Origin: Butyrivibrio sp. INlla16
Lineage (GTDB): Bacteria > Bacillota > Clostridia > Lachnospirales > Lachnospiraceae
Direction: 5' to 3'
Length of the DNA: 49,477 nt
NCBI RefSeq assembly: GCF_900104155.1
Contig: NZ_FMYB01000033.1
Span: forward strand, 1 to 49,477
Below the pieces are notes generated by a model that worked only from the letters and a program-made list of their open reading frames with translations, searched no databases and was not told where the DNA came from. Positions 27,104 to 35,247 of this stretch are shown here, one piece after another. A program made the position numbers and the translations under genes. How positions within the stretch are numbered: the stretch's first letter is position 1; each line of letters opens with the position of its first letter.

Positions 27104-27976
27104 TTATTCTACAATTGTAGGATTTACAAAGAATGCTACATCAGCGCAAGTGCCATTAAATTCGGATTTATAGAACTGTAAGGTTCCGGTGATTGATTTG
27201 CCTTCGTCTGCGCTGTAATCATAGACGTAATCAATTACATAGCCGTCCTTATCGAGAACCAGTGCCTTAATATATCCGGGTGTGAATTTATCGGCTGAAT
27301 ACACTGAATAATCAATCTTCAGATCACCGTTATCTGTACCGATAGCCCAGTCACATTCCCAGTATGCATCTTTAAAGCTGGAGTCAGGTATCTGGATTTC
27401 ATCCCAGTGAATCTCACCTGTAGGAACATCAGTGCAAGGAACATCAAAAATTGCTGTGTTTCCGGGGCCTATAGCTGATTCATAAAGTGAAAACTCGCCA
27501 ATATTCTCTCCGGAAGAACCCTTCGCATAACCGGTTCCGTCAAAAACAATAGCCTTGTTATACAGATTTGTTACGCCAACAATGAGATGATAATCATCTT
27601 CGATGTAGAAAGGTGTTACGGAGATTACAAGGTAATCCATACCGGTGGGAGAATACTGAACACCCCATTTTACTTTGTTGTAATCAGATTCAAGCTTATC
27701 AAGAGTTGCCTGTGCATCTGCATTCAGATAGCTTGCTGTATTGGCAGATGTATTGCTGCTTTCGCTATCTTTTTCTGTAGTCCCGGGATCGGAAGCTAAG
27801 GTGTTATCCATATCCTGATCGCCTGCAGTCTCATCCGTAGTATCATTTGAAGCTACATCGGAATTGTCATCGGATTTGTCTTCGGTGGCAACTGAGCTAT
27901 CGATAGTCTCATCAGTGGCTACTTCATCATCATAGTTGGTATCCCCGGGATTTTCTGCTGCAGCATCTTTACGCAT
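27104..27976 (-). CDS. Acidic Asp/Ser/Thr-rich protein with C-terminal beta domain
   Basis: 290 residues as read from ATG 27976. Residues 1-85 are low complexity, with many Asp, Thr, Ser and Glu, like the linker that follows the signal peptide or lipobox in secreted Lachnospiraceae proteins. Residues about 90-290 form a beta-rich domain (VQYSPTGMDYLVISVTPFY, DDYHLIVGVTNLYNKAIVFD, YWECDWAIGT) resembling extracellular FxLYD/DUF-type domains; I do not recognise a named family. Oddly there is no signal peptide, and the ribosome binding site is poor. In frame, a stop lies 9 codons upstream. The gene may have lost its 5' end by mutation, or start elsewhere. Divergent from the trp promoter. Confidence 0.6.
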   Translation of the reverse strand: MRKDAAAENPGDTNYDDEVATDETIDSSVATEDKSDDNSDVASNDTTDETAGDQDMDNTLASDPGTTEKDSESSNTSANTASYLNADAQATLDKLESDYNKVKWGVQYSPTGMDYLVISVTPFYIEDDYHLIVGVTNLYNKAIVFDGTGYAKGSSGENIGEFSLYESAIGPGNTAIFDVPCTDVPTGEIHWDEIQIPDSSFKDAYWECDWAIGTDNGDLKIDYSVYSADKFTPGYIKALVLDKDGYVIDYVYDYSADEGKSITGTLQFYKSEFNGTCADVAFFVNPTIVE

Positions 27977-28035
27977 AATTCCAGCAAACGCTTTAATATC
28001 TTACCATATTTTGATGAGAGAAACTAAAAAAGTTG

Positions 28036-28064
28036 TTGACAATTTATTTCACAGACATTATTAT
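28036..28064 (+). promoter_or_regulatory. Promoter of the tryptophan operon
   Basis: TTGACA (28036-28041), 17-base spacer, TATTAT (28059-28064). Transcription should start near 28071, just ahead of the T-box leader. Confidence 0.85.
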
Positions 28065-28071
28065 GTATAAC

Positions 28072-28360
28072 AAGTTAATACTTTAAACCGATGAAGCGGA
28101 GATAAAGGTAATGATGCCTACACAGAGAGTCCGGGGTGGTGAGAGCCGGGTAAGAAACAAGTTATCAAATGGACCGCTGAGGGTACGATACAAAAGTGAG
28201 TAATTGCTGAGTATATCGTAACGTGATGGCATACGTCAGTTGTCGGGGATATGTTGGTATCCTGCTAAGCGCGTAGCACATAGCTATGAATTCAAGGTGG
28301 CACCGCGGATAATAGATTATTCGTCCTTGACAGAAATATATTTCTGTCAAGGATTTTTTT
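28072..28360 (+). promoter_or_regulatory. T-box leader (tRNA-Trp responsive) of the trp operon
   Basis: A T-box riboswitch of about 290 bases. Stem I begins GATGAAGCGGAGATAAAGG and closes with ACCGCTGAGG; the codon in the specifier position is TGG (28170-28172), Trp. The T-box sequence AAGGTGGCACCGCGG is at 28294-28308. The base facing the tRNA discriminator (TGGCACC, C) fits the G73 usual in tRNA-Trp. The terminator is TCCTTGACAGAAAT (28324-28337) pairing with 28340-28353, then seven T. Uncharged tRNA-Trp would stabilise the antiterminator and allow transcription of trpD onward. It is oriented with, and lies 173 bases before, trpD. Confidence 0.95.
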
Positions 28361-28432
28361 ATTGGCTCAAACCTTGTAATAGCAAGAAACTGAACAAGTA
28401 CAATCCCTAAATACAAAGAATAGTTGGGGGGA

Positions 28433-28500
28433 AGATAACGTATTAGAAATTCGAGCGATTTTGCGTGAGCAATCGGAGCGAGATTTTTAATATGTTATCT
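28433..28500 (+). repeat. Long hairpin between the T-box and trpD
   Basis: An 18-base arm at 28433-28450 (AGATAACGTATTAGAAAT) is fully complementary to 28483-28500 with two G-U pairs. The interior holds a second stem CGATTttGC/GCAATCG and CGGAGCGAG, similar to the CGGAGCGAAG inside repeat copies A and D. No T-tract follows. The right arm contains an ATG at 28492 opening a 14-codon frame that stops at the trpD start (ATGA). Confidence 0.7.
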
Positions 28501-28532
28501 GACTCCGACCGGCTTAAAAGGAGGAAAGGAAC

Positions 28533-29567
28533 ATGATTAAAGAGGCAATCGTAAAAATCGTAAACAAAGAGGATCTCACATATGATGAGGCATACGCTGT
28601 AATGAACGAAATAATGGGCGGCGAGACAACACCCACTCAGAATGCAGCATTCTTATCAGCACTCTCAACAAAGAGCGCAAGAGCAGAGACAACCGAGGAA
28701 ATCGCAGGATGTGCGGCAGCCATGAGAGACCACGCAACCAAGGTAGATACAGGAATGGATATATTTGAGATTGTTGGTACTGGCGGTGACAACGCTCACA
28801 GCTTCAATATCTCAACAACCTCAGCACTCGTTGCGGCAGCAGGCGGAATGAAGGTTGCAAAGCACGGAAACAGAGCAGCATCTTCAAGCTGCGGAACTGC
28901 TGACTGCCTCGAAGCTCTCGGAGTTAACATCCAGCAGGATCCCGAAAAGTGCATAGAGCTTCTTAATGAAGTAGGAATGTGCTTCTTCTTTGCTCAGAAA
29001 TATCACACATCAATGAAGTACGTCGGTGCTATCAGAAAAGAGCTTGGATTCAGAACTGTTTTCAACATCCTTGGACCTCTTACCAATCCCGGTTCACCCA
29101 AAATGCAGCTCCTTGGCGTATATGATGAATATCTTGTTGAGCCACTGGCACAGGTGCTTGTAAGCCTTGGTGTAAAGAGAGGCATGGTTGTATACGGAAT
29201 GGATAAGCTTGATGAAATATCCTTAAGTGCACCTACCAAGGTTTGCGAAATCAAGGACGGATGGTTCAAGACTTACATGATAAAGCCTGAAGATTTCGGA
29301 CTTACAAGCTGCACCAAAGAAGATCTTAAGGGCGGTACACCTGAAGAAAACGCCAAGATCACAAGAGAAATTCTTGCAGGAGCCAAGGGCCCCAAGAGAG
29401 ATGCGGTTCTCATGAACGCAGGTGCATCACTATATATCGGCGGTAAAGCAGAAAGCTTTGCAGACGGAATTAAGCTTGCAGCAGAGATCATCGATTCCGG
29501 CAAGGCAACCGAGACACTTGAGAAACTAATTGAAGTAAGTAATAAATCAGTAGAAATGACTGCATAA
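28533..29567 (+). CDS. trpD: Anthranilate phosphoribosyltransferase
   Basis: 344 residues, normal length, with AAAGGAGG before the ATG. The catalytic loop [17 protein letters not shown] (about residues 81-97) and [21 protein letters not shown], which bind PRPP and anthranilate, are complete; the later [13 protein letters not shown] and [11 protein letters not shown] are also typical. It transfers the phosphoribosyl group to anthranilate, the second step of tryptophan synthesis. Here it is the first gene of the operon, which is unusual because trpE and trpG are at the far end. It is not fused to TrpG. Confidence 0.97.
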   Translation: MIKEAIVKIVNKEDLTYDEAYAVMNEIMGGETTPTQNAAFLSALSTKSARAETTEEIAGCAAAMRDHATKVDTGMDIFEIVGTGGDNAHSFNISTTSALVAAAGGMKVAKHGNRAASSSCGTADCLEALGVNIQQDPEKCIELLNEVGMCFFFAQKYHTSMKYVGAIRKELGFRTVFNILGPLTNPGSPKMQLLGVYDEYLVEPLAQVLVSLGVKRGMVVYGMDKLDEISLSAPTKVCEIKDGWFKTYMIKPEDFGLTSCTKEDLKGGTPEENAKITREILAGAKGPKRDAVLMNAGASLYIGGKAESFADGIKLAAEIIDSGKATETLEKLIEVSNKSVEMTA

Positions 29568-29571
29568 ACAA

Positions 29572-29593
29572 GCCTTCCCCTTGGGGGACAAGG
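29572..29593 (+). repeat. Structured intergenic repeat, copy C (truncated)
   Basis: GCCTTCCCCTTGGGGGACAAGG keeps only the first hairpin of the family (CCTTCCCC/GGGG..AAGG). It lacks the second stem and the GGATGAGGGG tail; AAGGAG at the end supplies the ribosome binding site for trpC. Confidence 0.6.
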
Positions 29594-29600
29594 AGCGAAA

Positions 29601-30377
29601 ATGACAATACTTGACGAACTCGCAGAATACGCCCGCGTACGCTGCGATCAAAATAAAAAAACAATCTCTGCCTCTGATTTACGAAGAGAGGCAGAGAACC
29701 TCCCTAAAGGCGATTTCGCTTTTGAGAGAGCTCTGAAAAATGAAGACATATCCTTTATATGTGAGTGCAAAAAAGCTTCTCCTTCCAAGGGACTTATAGC
29801 AGAGGATTTTCCTTATCTTGAGATTGCAAAGGATTATGAAAAAGCAGGAGCCGATTGTATTTCGGTCCTTACCGAACCAAAGTGGTTCCTGGGAGATGAC
29901 AGATATCTTAAGGAGATAACACAGGCGGTCAGTATCCCCTGCATAAGAAAAGATTTCACTGTGGATGAGTACATGATTTTCGAAGCAAAGACTCTCGGAG
30001 CATCGGCAGTCCTTCTCATATGTTCAATCCTTGAGAAAGAGGCAGTCAGAGAGTACATAAATATCTGCGATGAGCTTGGCTTATCCGCACTTGTTGAAAC
30101 TCATGATGAAAAAGAGATTGAGAGTGCCATCGATGCCGGAGCAAGAATAATCGGAGTAAACAACAGAAATCTCAAGGACTTTTCGGTTGATACGACAAAT
30201 AGCATGCGACTTAGAAAACTGATTCCGGAGGACGTGATCTATGTCTCAGAGAGCGGCATCAAAACCGCAGAGGATATAAAACGCCTTAGAGAAGCCGGAG
30301 TTGATGCGGTACTTATCGGTGAAACACTTATGAGAGCATCTGATAAAAAGGCAATGCTCGCCGAACTAAGATACTAA
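29601..30377 (+). CDS. trpC: Indole-3-glycerol phosphate synthase
   Basis: 258 residues. TIM-barrel enzyme with the expected catalytic blocks: FICECKKASPSKGLI (Lys and the phosphate-binding part), SVLTEPKWFLGD, IPCIRKDFTVDEYMI and IIGVNNRNLKDFSVD, ending with YVSESGIKTAEDI and AVLIGETLMR. It closes the indole ring from carboxyphenylaminodeoxyribulose phosphate. The ATG follows AAGGAGCGAAA directly after repeat copy C. It is separate from TrpF, unlike the fused enzyme of Escherichia coli. Confidence 0.96.
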   Translation: MTILDELAEYARVRCDQNKKTISASDLRREAENLPKGDFAFERALKNEDISFICECKKASPSKGLIAEDFPYLEIAKDYEKAGADCISVLTEPKWFLGDDRYLKEITQAVSIPCIRKDFTVDEYMIFEAKTLGASAVLLICSILEKEAVREYINICDELGLSALVETHDEKEIESAIDAGARIIGVNNRNLKDFSVDTTNSMRLRKLIPEDVIYVSESGIKTAEDIKRLREAGVDAVLIGETLMRASDKKAMLAELRY

Positions 30378-30385
30378 AGAATACT

Positions 30386-30461
30386 GCCTTCCCCTTGGGG
30401 ACGTCGGCTTAGCGCGGACCGGAGCGGAGCGAAGACAGGTGCCCGAAGGGCGGATGAGGGG
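30386..30461 (+). repeat. Structured intergenic repeat, copy D (long form)
   Basis: GCCTTCCCCTTGGGG, then an insert GACGTCGGCTTAGCGCGGAC and CGGAGCGAAGACAGG shared with copy A, then GCCC-GAA-GGGC, a different stem from copies A and B with the same GAA loop, and GGATGAGGGG. It ends 3 bases before trpF. ATG at 30454 starts a four-codon frame whose TGA overlaps the trpF ATG. Confidence 0.85.
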
Positions 30462-30464
30462 CCT

Positions 30465-31085
30465 ATGATAAAGACAAAATTTTGTGGTCTCACGAGACCC
30501 GAAGATATCCAAATTGTAAACAGGCTTAAGCCCGACTATATAGGTTTCGTATTTTTCAAAAAGAGTAAGCGAAACGTGGAGCCGGAGGAAGCAAAAAAAC
30601 TAAAGGAAAAGCTTGATTCTAACATAAAAGCAGTCGGGGTATTTGTTGATGAAAAACCGGAGTTCATTGCAGGACTTGCAAACGAAAACATCATCGACAT
30701 AATACAGCTCCACGGAAATGAAGATGAGAAATATATTGGACAGCTAAGAAAACTGACAGCTGCAAAAATCATAAAAGCTTTTCAGATAAAAAATTATAAC
30801 TGTACTAAAAATGGAACAGCAGATTTTTTGAAAGAGGTTGAAGCATCATCTGCTGACATAGTGCTTATCGACTCAGGGCAGGGTACAGGAACAGCTTTCA
30901 ACTGGGAAATACTAAAAAAGATCACAAGACCATACTTCCTGGCAGGTGGAATAAACACTGCAAATATTGAGGAAGCCGTAACAGACATAAAGCCTTACGC
31001 CATCGATGTCAGCTCCGGAATAGAGACTGACGGCGTAAAGGATGAGGAGAAGATGAGTTTTATTCTATCAATTAATAAGAAATGA
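30465..31085 (+). CDS. trpF: Phosphoribosylanthranilate isomerase
   Basis: 206 residues, normal length. The N-terminus [14 protein letters not shown] carries the catalytic Cys7; [16 protein letters not shown] follows, and the distal catalytic Asp is in [15 protein letters not shown]. The phosphate site reads FLAGGIN and [10 protein letters not shown]. It performs the Amadori rearrangement in the third step of the pathway. The only ribosome binding site is the GAGGGG of repeat copy D. Its own stop (ATGA at 31082) overlaps an ATG that would open a 27-residue extension in frame with trpB through repeat copy E; I do not think that is the normal trpB start. Confidence 0.95.
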   Translation: MIKTKFCGLTRPEDIQIVNRLKPDYIGFVFFKKSKRNVEPEEAKKLKEKLDSNIKAVGVFVDEKPEFIAGLANENIIDIIQLHGNEDEKYIGQLRKLTAAKIIKAFQIKNYNCTKNGTADFLKEVEASSADIVLIDSGQGTGTAFNWEILKKITRPYFLAGGINTANIEEAVTDIKPYAIDVSSGIETDGVKDEEKMSFILSINKK

Positions 31086-31101
31086 CTAACCTCTATTCTA
31101 A

Positions 31102-31147
31102 GCCTTCTCCCACTGGGAGAAGGTGGCGCGAAGCGCCGGATGAGGGG
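31102..31147 (+). repeat. Structured intergenic repeat, copy E (short form)
   Basis: CTTCTCCC/GGGAGAAG hairpin, then GGCGC-GAA-GCGCC and GGATGAGGGG. Both stems differ from copy B by paired, compensating changes. ATG at 31140 opens an eight-codon frame that ends in TGA at 31164-31166, overlapping the trpB ATG at 31163. Confidence 0.85.
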
Positions 31148-31162
31148 AATAGGAGAAGAACA

Positions 31163-32353
31163 ATGACCAACACAAACGGAAGATTCGGTGTACACGGCGG
31201 ACAGTACATCCCCGAGACACTCATGAATGCTGTAATAGAGCTTGAGAAAGCCTACAACCATTATAAAAACGATCCCGAGTTCAACAGGGAACTCACAGAA
31301 CTTTTAAATGAATATGCAGGCAGACCTTCAAGGCTCTACTATGCTGAGAAGATGACCAAGGACCTTGGCGGAGCAAAGATATATCTCAAGAGAGAGGATC
31401 TCAACCACACAGGTTCACACAAGATAAACAACGTTCTTGGTCAGGCACTTCTTGCTAAGAAGATGGGAAAGACAAGACTTATCGCAGAGACAGGCGCAGG
31501 TCAACACGGCGTAGCAACCGCAACAGCTGCTGCTCTCATGGGAATGGAATGCGTTGTCTTTATGGGAGAAGAGGATACCAAGAGACAGGCTCTCAACGTA
31601 TACAGAATGAGACTTCTAGGCGCAGAGGTAATCCCTGTAACTTCAGGTACAGCAACCCTTAAGGATGCGGTGTCAGAAGCGATGAGAGAGTGGACCTCAA
31701 GAATCGACGACACACATTACTGTCTTGGATCTGTTATGGGACCTCATCCTTTCCCGACAATCGTAAGAGACTTCCAGGCAGTTATCTCAAAAGAGATAAA
31801 AGATCAGATTCTTGAAAAGGAAGGAAGACTTCCCGATGTGGTCATGGCCTGTGTAGGCGGCGGATCAAATGCCATCGGAACCTTCTACAATTTTATAGAA
31901 GATAAAGATGTTAAGCTGATTGGCTGCGAAGCTGCCGGAAGAGGCATTGATACCTTTGAGACAGCAGCTACCATCAATACCGGAAAACTCGGAATTTTCC
32001 ATGGTATGAAGTCTTATTTCTGCCAGGATGAGTACGGACAGATAGCTCCTGTTTACTCGATTTCCGCAGGACTTGATTATCCCGGAATCGGACCTGAGCA
32101 CGCAAACCTTCATGACACAGGAAGAGCTCAGTATGTGCCCGTAACTGATGATGAAGCGGTTAACGCATTTGAGTACCTCTCCAAGACAGAGGGAATAATT
32201 CCTGCGATTGAGTCAGCACATGCTGTGGCTCACGCAATAAAGATTGCTCCGACAATGAGCAAGGACGAGATAATAGTAATAACCATTTCAGGAAGAGGCG
32301 ACAAGGACTGCGCCGCTATCGCAAGATACAGAGGGGAGGACATCCATGAGTAA
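31163..32353 (+). CDS. trpB: Tryptophan synthase beta chain
   Basis: 396 residues from ATG 31163, which has AGGAGA at 31151-31156 and begins [19 protein letters not shown] as TrpB proteins do. The frame open from 31082 would add 27 residues coded by the repeat and is rejected. The PLP lysine is K87 in HTGSHKINN, the catalytic glutamate E109 is in [10 protein letters not shown], and the PLP phosphate loop is [10 protein letters not shown]. It condenses indole with serine. The alpha-chain gene overlaps its end by 8 bases, as expected for an obligate complex. Confidence 0.97.
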   Translation: MTNTNGRFGVHGGQYIPETLMNAVIELEKAYNHYKNDPEFNRELTELLNEYAGRPSRLYYAEKMTKDLGGAKIYLKREDLNHTGSHKINNVLGQALLAKKMGKTRLIAETGAGQHGVATATAAALMGMECVVFMGEEDTKRQALNVYRMRLLGAEVIPVTSGTATLKDAVSEAMREWTSRIDDTHYCLGSVMGPHPFPTIVRDFQAVISKEIKDQILEKEGRLPDVVMACVGGGSNAIGTFYNFIEDKDVKLIGCEAAGRGIDTFETAATINTGKLGIFHGMKSYFCQDEYGQIAPVYSISAGLDYPGIGPEHANLHDTGRAQYVPVTDDEAVNAFEYLSKTEGIIPAIESAHAVAHAIKIAPTMSKDEIIVITISGRGDKDCAAIARYRGEDIHE

Positions 32354-33122
32354 AATAGCAGAGGCTTTCAATAATAAAAAAGCATTCATTCCATTTGTGA
32401 CCTGCGGGGATCCCGACCTTGATACAACCAAGAACATCTTAAGAGAGCTTCAGAAAAACGGCGCTGACCTCATCGAACTTGGCATTCCATTTTCAGATCC
32501 CACAGCCGAGGGCCCGGTGATTCAGGGAGCCAACATAAGAGCACTGAAAAACGGCATAACCACCGATGACATCTTTGCCATGGTAGAAGAAATCCGCAGT
32601 GAGATAACGGTGCCTATGGTTTTCATGACCTACGCCAATGTGATCTTCTCCTATGGAATGGACAGATTTTTTGAAAAGTGCCAAAAGATCGGAATGGACG
32701 GAGTGATACTTCCCGATGTGCCTTTTGAGGAAAAGAGTGAGTTCGATAAATCAGCCGGCACCTACGGAGTTGATTTTATTTCAATGGTGGCTCCCACCTC
32801 CGAGGACAGAATTGCAATGATCGCAAAGGAAGCAAAGGGATTTATCTACATCGTATCAAGCCTTGGCGTTACAGGAACCAGAACATCCATAACAACCAAC
32901 GTTAAGGACCTGGTTGATCAGATAAGAAAGGTCACCGATGTTCCCTGCGCAGTCGGATTTGGAATCTCGACTCCCGAGCAGGCCTCAAACATGGCAGAGA
33001 TCTCAGATGGTGCGATCGTAGGATCCGCAATCGTCCGCATCATTGAACAGAACGGCAAGGATGCACCTGCCAAGGTCGGAGAATTTGTAAAGAACATGAA
33101 GAGCGCCTACAAGGCATCATAA
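32346..33122 (+). CDS. trpA: Tryptophan synthase alpha chain
   Basis: 258 residues, TIM barrel. FVTCGDPD and the catalytic glutamate E44 in [11 protein letters not shown] are present. The second catalytic acid, Asp60 in the Salmonella enzyme (LADGP), is Glu55 here (TAEGP). I believe this is a lineage variant of Clostridia rather than damage, since the rest is well conserved ([31 protein letters not shown]). It splits indole-glycerol phosphate into indole and glyceraldehyde 3-phosphate, passing indole through the tunnel to TrpB. The start is ATG 32346 within the end of trpB, with AGAGGGGAGGA ahead. Confidence 0.96.
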   Translation: MSKIAEAFNNKKAFIPFVTCGDPDLDTTKNILRELQKNGADLIELGIPFSDPTAEGPVIQGANIRALKNGITTDDIFAMVEEIRSEITVPMVFMTYANVIFSYGMDRFFEKCQKIGMDGVILPDVPFEEKSEFDKSAGTYGVDFISMVAPTSEDRIAMIAKEAKGFIYIVSSLGVTGTRTSITTNVKDLVDQIRKVTDVPCAVGFGISTPEQASNMAEISDGAIVGSAIVRIIEQNGKDAPAKVGEFVKNMKSAYKAS

Positions 33123-33130
33123 TAAATAAT

Positions 33131-33175
33131 GCCTTCTCCTCAGGAGAAGGTGTCAGCGAAGCTGACGGATGAGGA
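33131..33175 (+). repeat. Structured intergenic repeat, copy F (short form)
   Basis: CCTTCTCCT/AGGAGAAGG hairpin, then GTCAGC-GAA-GCTGAC and GGATGAGGA. GAGGA is the ribosome binding site for trpE at 33182. ATG at 33169 opens a three-codon frame ending TAA at 33178-33180, one base before the trpE ATG. Confidence 0.85.
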
Positions 33176-33181
33176 CATAAA

Positions 33182-34654
33182 ATGAAAATTACACCTGACT
33201 TTACTGAAATTGAAAAGCTCGCCGCTACCGGCAAATACAACGTACTTCCTGTTAGCTGCGAAATTCTTTCTGATTTTATAACACCCATAGAGGCTATGAG
33301 AATCCTCAAAAAAGCATCAAAGCATGTCTACATGCTTGAGTCCGCGCAGGCGAACGAGACCTGGGGAAGATACTCATTTCTTGGCTATGATCCGACCATG
33401 AAGATAACCTGCATCGACGGGAAAATCGGCATCACGGATGAAAACGGAAATGAGACGACAGCTACAGGAGATCCTTCTGAGTGCCTTAGAAAAATTCTAA
33501 AGGACTACAAAAGCCCCAGATTTTCAGATCTTCCGCCCTTTGCGGGAGGAATGGTAGGCTATTTTTCCTATGACTTCCTGGGTTATAGTGAGCCTACAGT
33601 CAGAATGAATGTAGAGGATTCCGAAGGATTCATGGACGTAGATCTCATGCTCTTCGACAAGGTTATCGCCTTTGATAATACTAAGCAGAAGATCGTACTT
33701 ATAGCTAACATGAAGCTTGATCCGTCCGCTTTACAGGCAAATTATGATAAAGCAATAGCTGATCTTGAGGACATAATACAGCTTCTTACCACCGGAGAAA
33801 AAGTGACGGAGGTTCGAGGCAGGCTCCTTAGTGAGATGACACCTCTTTTCAATAAAGAACAGTACTGTGAGATGGTTGAGAAGGCAAAGAGACACATATT
33901 TGAGGGCGATATCTTCCAGATAGTGCTCTCCAACAGGTTTAGTGCACAGTATGAAGGAAGCCTTTTTGATACTTACAGACTCCTTCGGACAATCAACCCG
34001 TCACCCTACATGTTCTATTTTTCAGGAACCGATGTGGAGGTGGCCGGAGCTTCTCCCGAGACGCTGGTTAAGCTTAAGGATGGCATTTTGCATACTTTCC
34101 CTCTTGCAGGAACCAGACCCAGAGGCGCTTCTGTGAAGGAGGACAAAGAGCTGGAAGAGGAACTTCTTGCTGATGAAAAAGAGCTTGCTGAGCACAACAT
34201 GCTTGTGGATCTTGGAAGAAACGACCTGGGGAAAATCAGTAAATTCGGAACTGTAGAGGTTGAAAAGCTGCATTCGATAGAGCGCTATTCACATGTAATG
34301 CACATAGGATCTACAGTCCGTGGAGAAATAAGGGATGACAGGGATGCGCTTGATGCGATATCCTCCGTGCTTCCCGCAGGAACACTTTCCGGGGCACCCA
34401 AGATCAGAGCCTGCCAGATAATCGGTGAACTTGAAAATAACAAGCGAGGCATCTACGGCGGAGCTATCGGCTATATTGATTTCACCGGAAACATGGACAC
34501 CTGCATTGCAATCCGTATTGCCTACAAGAAAAACGGTAAAGTCTTCGTAAGAAGCGGCGCCGGAATAGTTGCCGATTCCGTTCCGGAGAAGGAATTCGAG
34601 GAGTGCATGAACAAGGCGAAGGCTGTGATGAAGGCACTTGAGACGGAGGAATAA
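33182..34654 (+). CDS. trpE: Anthranilate synthase component I
   Basis: 490 residues. The N-terminal feedback region has MLESAQANETWGRYSFLGYDP, the tryptophan-sensing site of TrpE. The chorismate-binding C-terminal half has IFEGDIFQIVLSNRF, FPLAGTRPRG, ELAEHNMLVDLGRNDLG, YSHVMHI and LPAGTLSGAPKIRA. With TrpG it converts chorismate and glutamine to anthranilate, the committed step. It is placed after trpA, 59 bases on, with repeat copy F in the gap, while trpG follows after 2 bases. The trpE-trpG pair therefore looks like a unit moved to the end of, or added to, the trpDCFBA block. Confidence 0.97.
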   Translation: MKITPDFTEIEKLAATGKYNVLPVSCEILSDFITPIEAMRILKKASKHVYMLESAQANETWGRYSFLGYDPTMKITCIDGKIGITDENGNETTATGDPSECLRKILKDYKSPRFSDLPPFAGGMVGYFSYDFLGYSEPTVRMNVEDSEGFMDVDLMLFDKVIAFDNTKQKIVLIANMKLDPSALQANYDKAIADLEDIIQLLTTGEKVTEVRGRLLSEMTPLFNKEQYCEMVEKAKRHIFEGDIFQIVLSNRFSAQYEGSLFDTYRLLRTINPSPYMFYFSGTDVEVAGASPETLVKLKDGILHTFPLAGTRPRGASVKEDKELEEELLADEKELAEHNMLVDLGRNDLGKISKFGTVEVEKLHSIERYSHVMHIGSTVRGEIRDDRDALDAISSVLPAGTLSGAPKIRACQIIGELENNKRGIYGGAIGYIDFTGNMDTCIAIRIAYKKNGKVFVRSGAGIVADSVPEKEFEECMNKAKAVMKALETEE

Positions 34655-34656
34655 TA

Positions 34657-35220
34657 ATGATTTTATTAATAGATAACTACGACAGCTTTTCCTATAACCT
34701 TTACCAGCTTATCGGCGAGATAGAACCGGACATAAAAGTAATCAGAAACGACGAGATGACAGTATCCGAAATTGAGGCTCTGAATCCCGACAGGATAATA
34801 CTCTCCCCGGGTCCCGGAAGACCTGAGGATGCCGGTATTTGTATGGAGGTGGCAAAAACAATCGCAAAGAAAATCCCGACCCTGGGTGTATGTCTGGGAC
34901 ATCAGGCTATCTGCGCTACATATGGAGCTACGGTAACTTATGCCAAAAGGCTGATGCACGGAAAACAGTCCGATGTCAGATTTGATCTTGATTGTCAGAT
35001 TTTCAAAGGACTTCCGGAAGAAGCACCTGTAGCAAGATACCATTCTCTGGCAGCGGATGATTCTACAATACCTCAGGAACTAATAGTTACCGCACGCACC
35101 ACGGATGGTGAGGTTATGGCGGTAAAGCACAGGGATTATCCGATCTACGGAGTTCAGTTCCATCCTGAGTCCATAATGACCCCGGATGGAAAAGCGATGC
35201 TGAAGAATTTTGTTCTGTAA
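34657..35220 (+). CDS. trpG: Anthranilate synthase component II (glutamine amidotransferase)
   Basis: 187 residues, a stand-alone class I amidotransferase. The oxyanion region is LSPGPGRP, the nucleophile C79 is in GVCLGHQ, and the partner acids are H169 and E171 in FHPES. It releases ammonia from glutamine for TrpE. The sequence could also serve as PabA in folate synthesis, since such subunits are often shared, but its position 2 bases after trpE argues for tryptophan. Last intact gene of the operon. Confidence 0.95.
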   Translation: MILLIDNYDSFSYNLYQLIGEIEPDIKVIRNDEMTVSEIEALNPDRIILSPGPGRPEDAGICMEVAKTIAKKIPTLGVCLGHQAICATYGATVTYAKRLMHGKQSDVRFDLDCQIFKGLPEEAPVARYHSLAADDSTIPQELIVTARTTDGEVMAVKHRDYPIYGVQFHPESIMTPDGKAMLKNFVL

Positions 35221-35247
35221 ATATTTGCCGGACGGCTCTTACATTGA

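Noticed and set aside
31082..31162. An N-terminal extension of TrpB starting at the ATGA that overlaps the trpF stop
   Set aside because: The extension is encoded by the repeat element and unlike any TrpB; ATG 31163 has AGGAGA and begins as TrpB proteins do.
19054..33175. The recurring hairpin repeat as a CRISPR array
   Set aside because: The copies are far apart, lie between different genes, vary in length and have no regular spacers or cas genes nearby.
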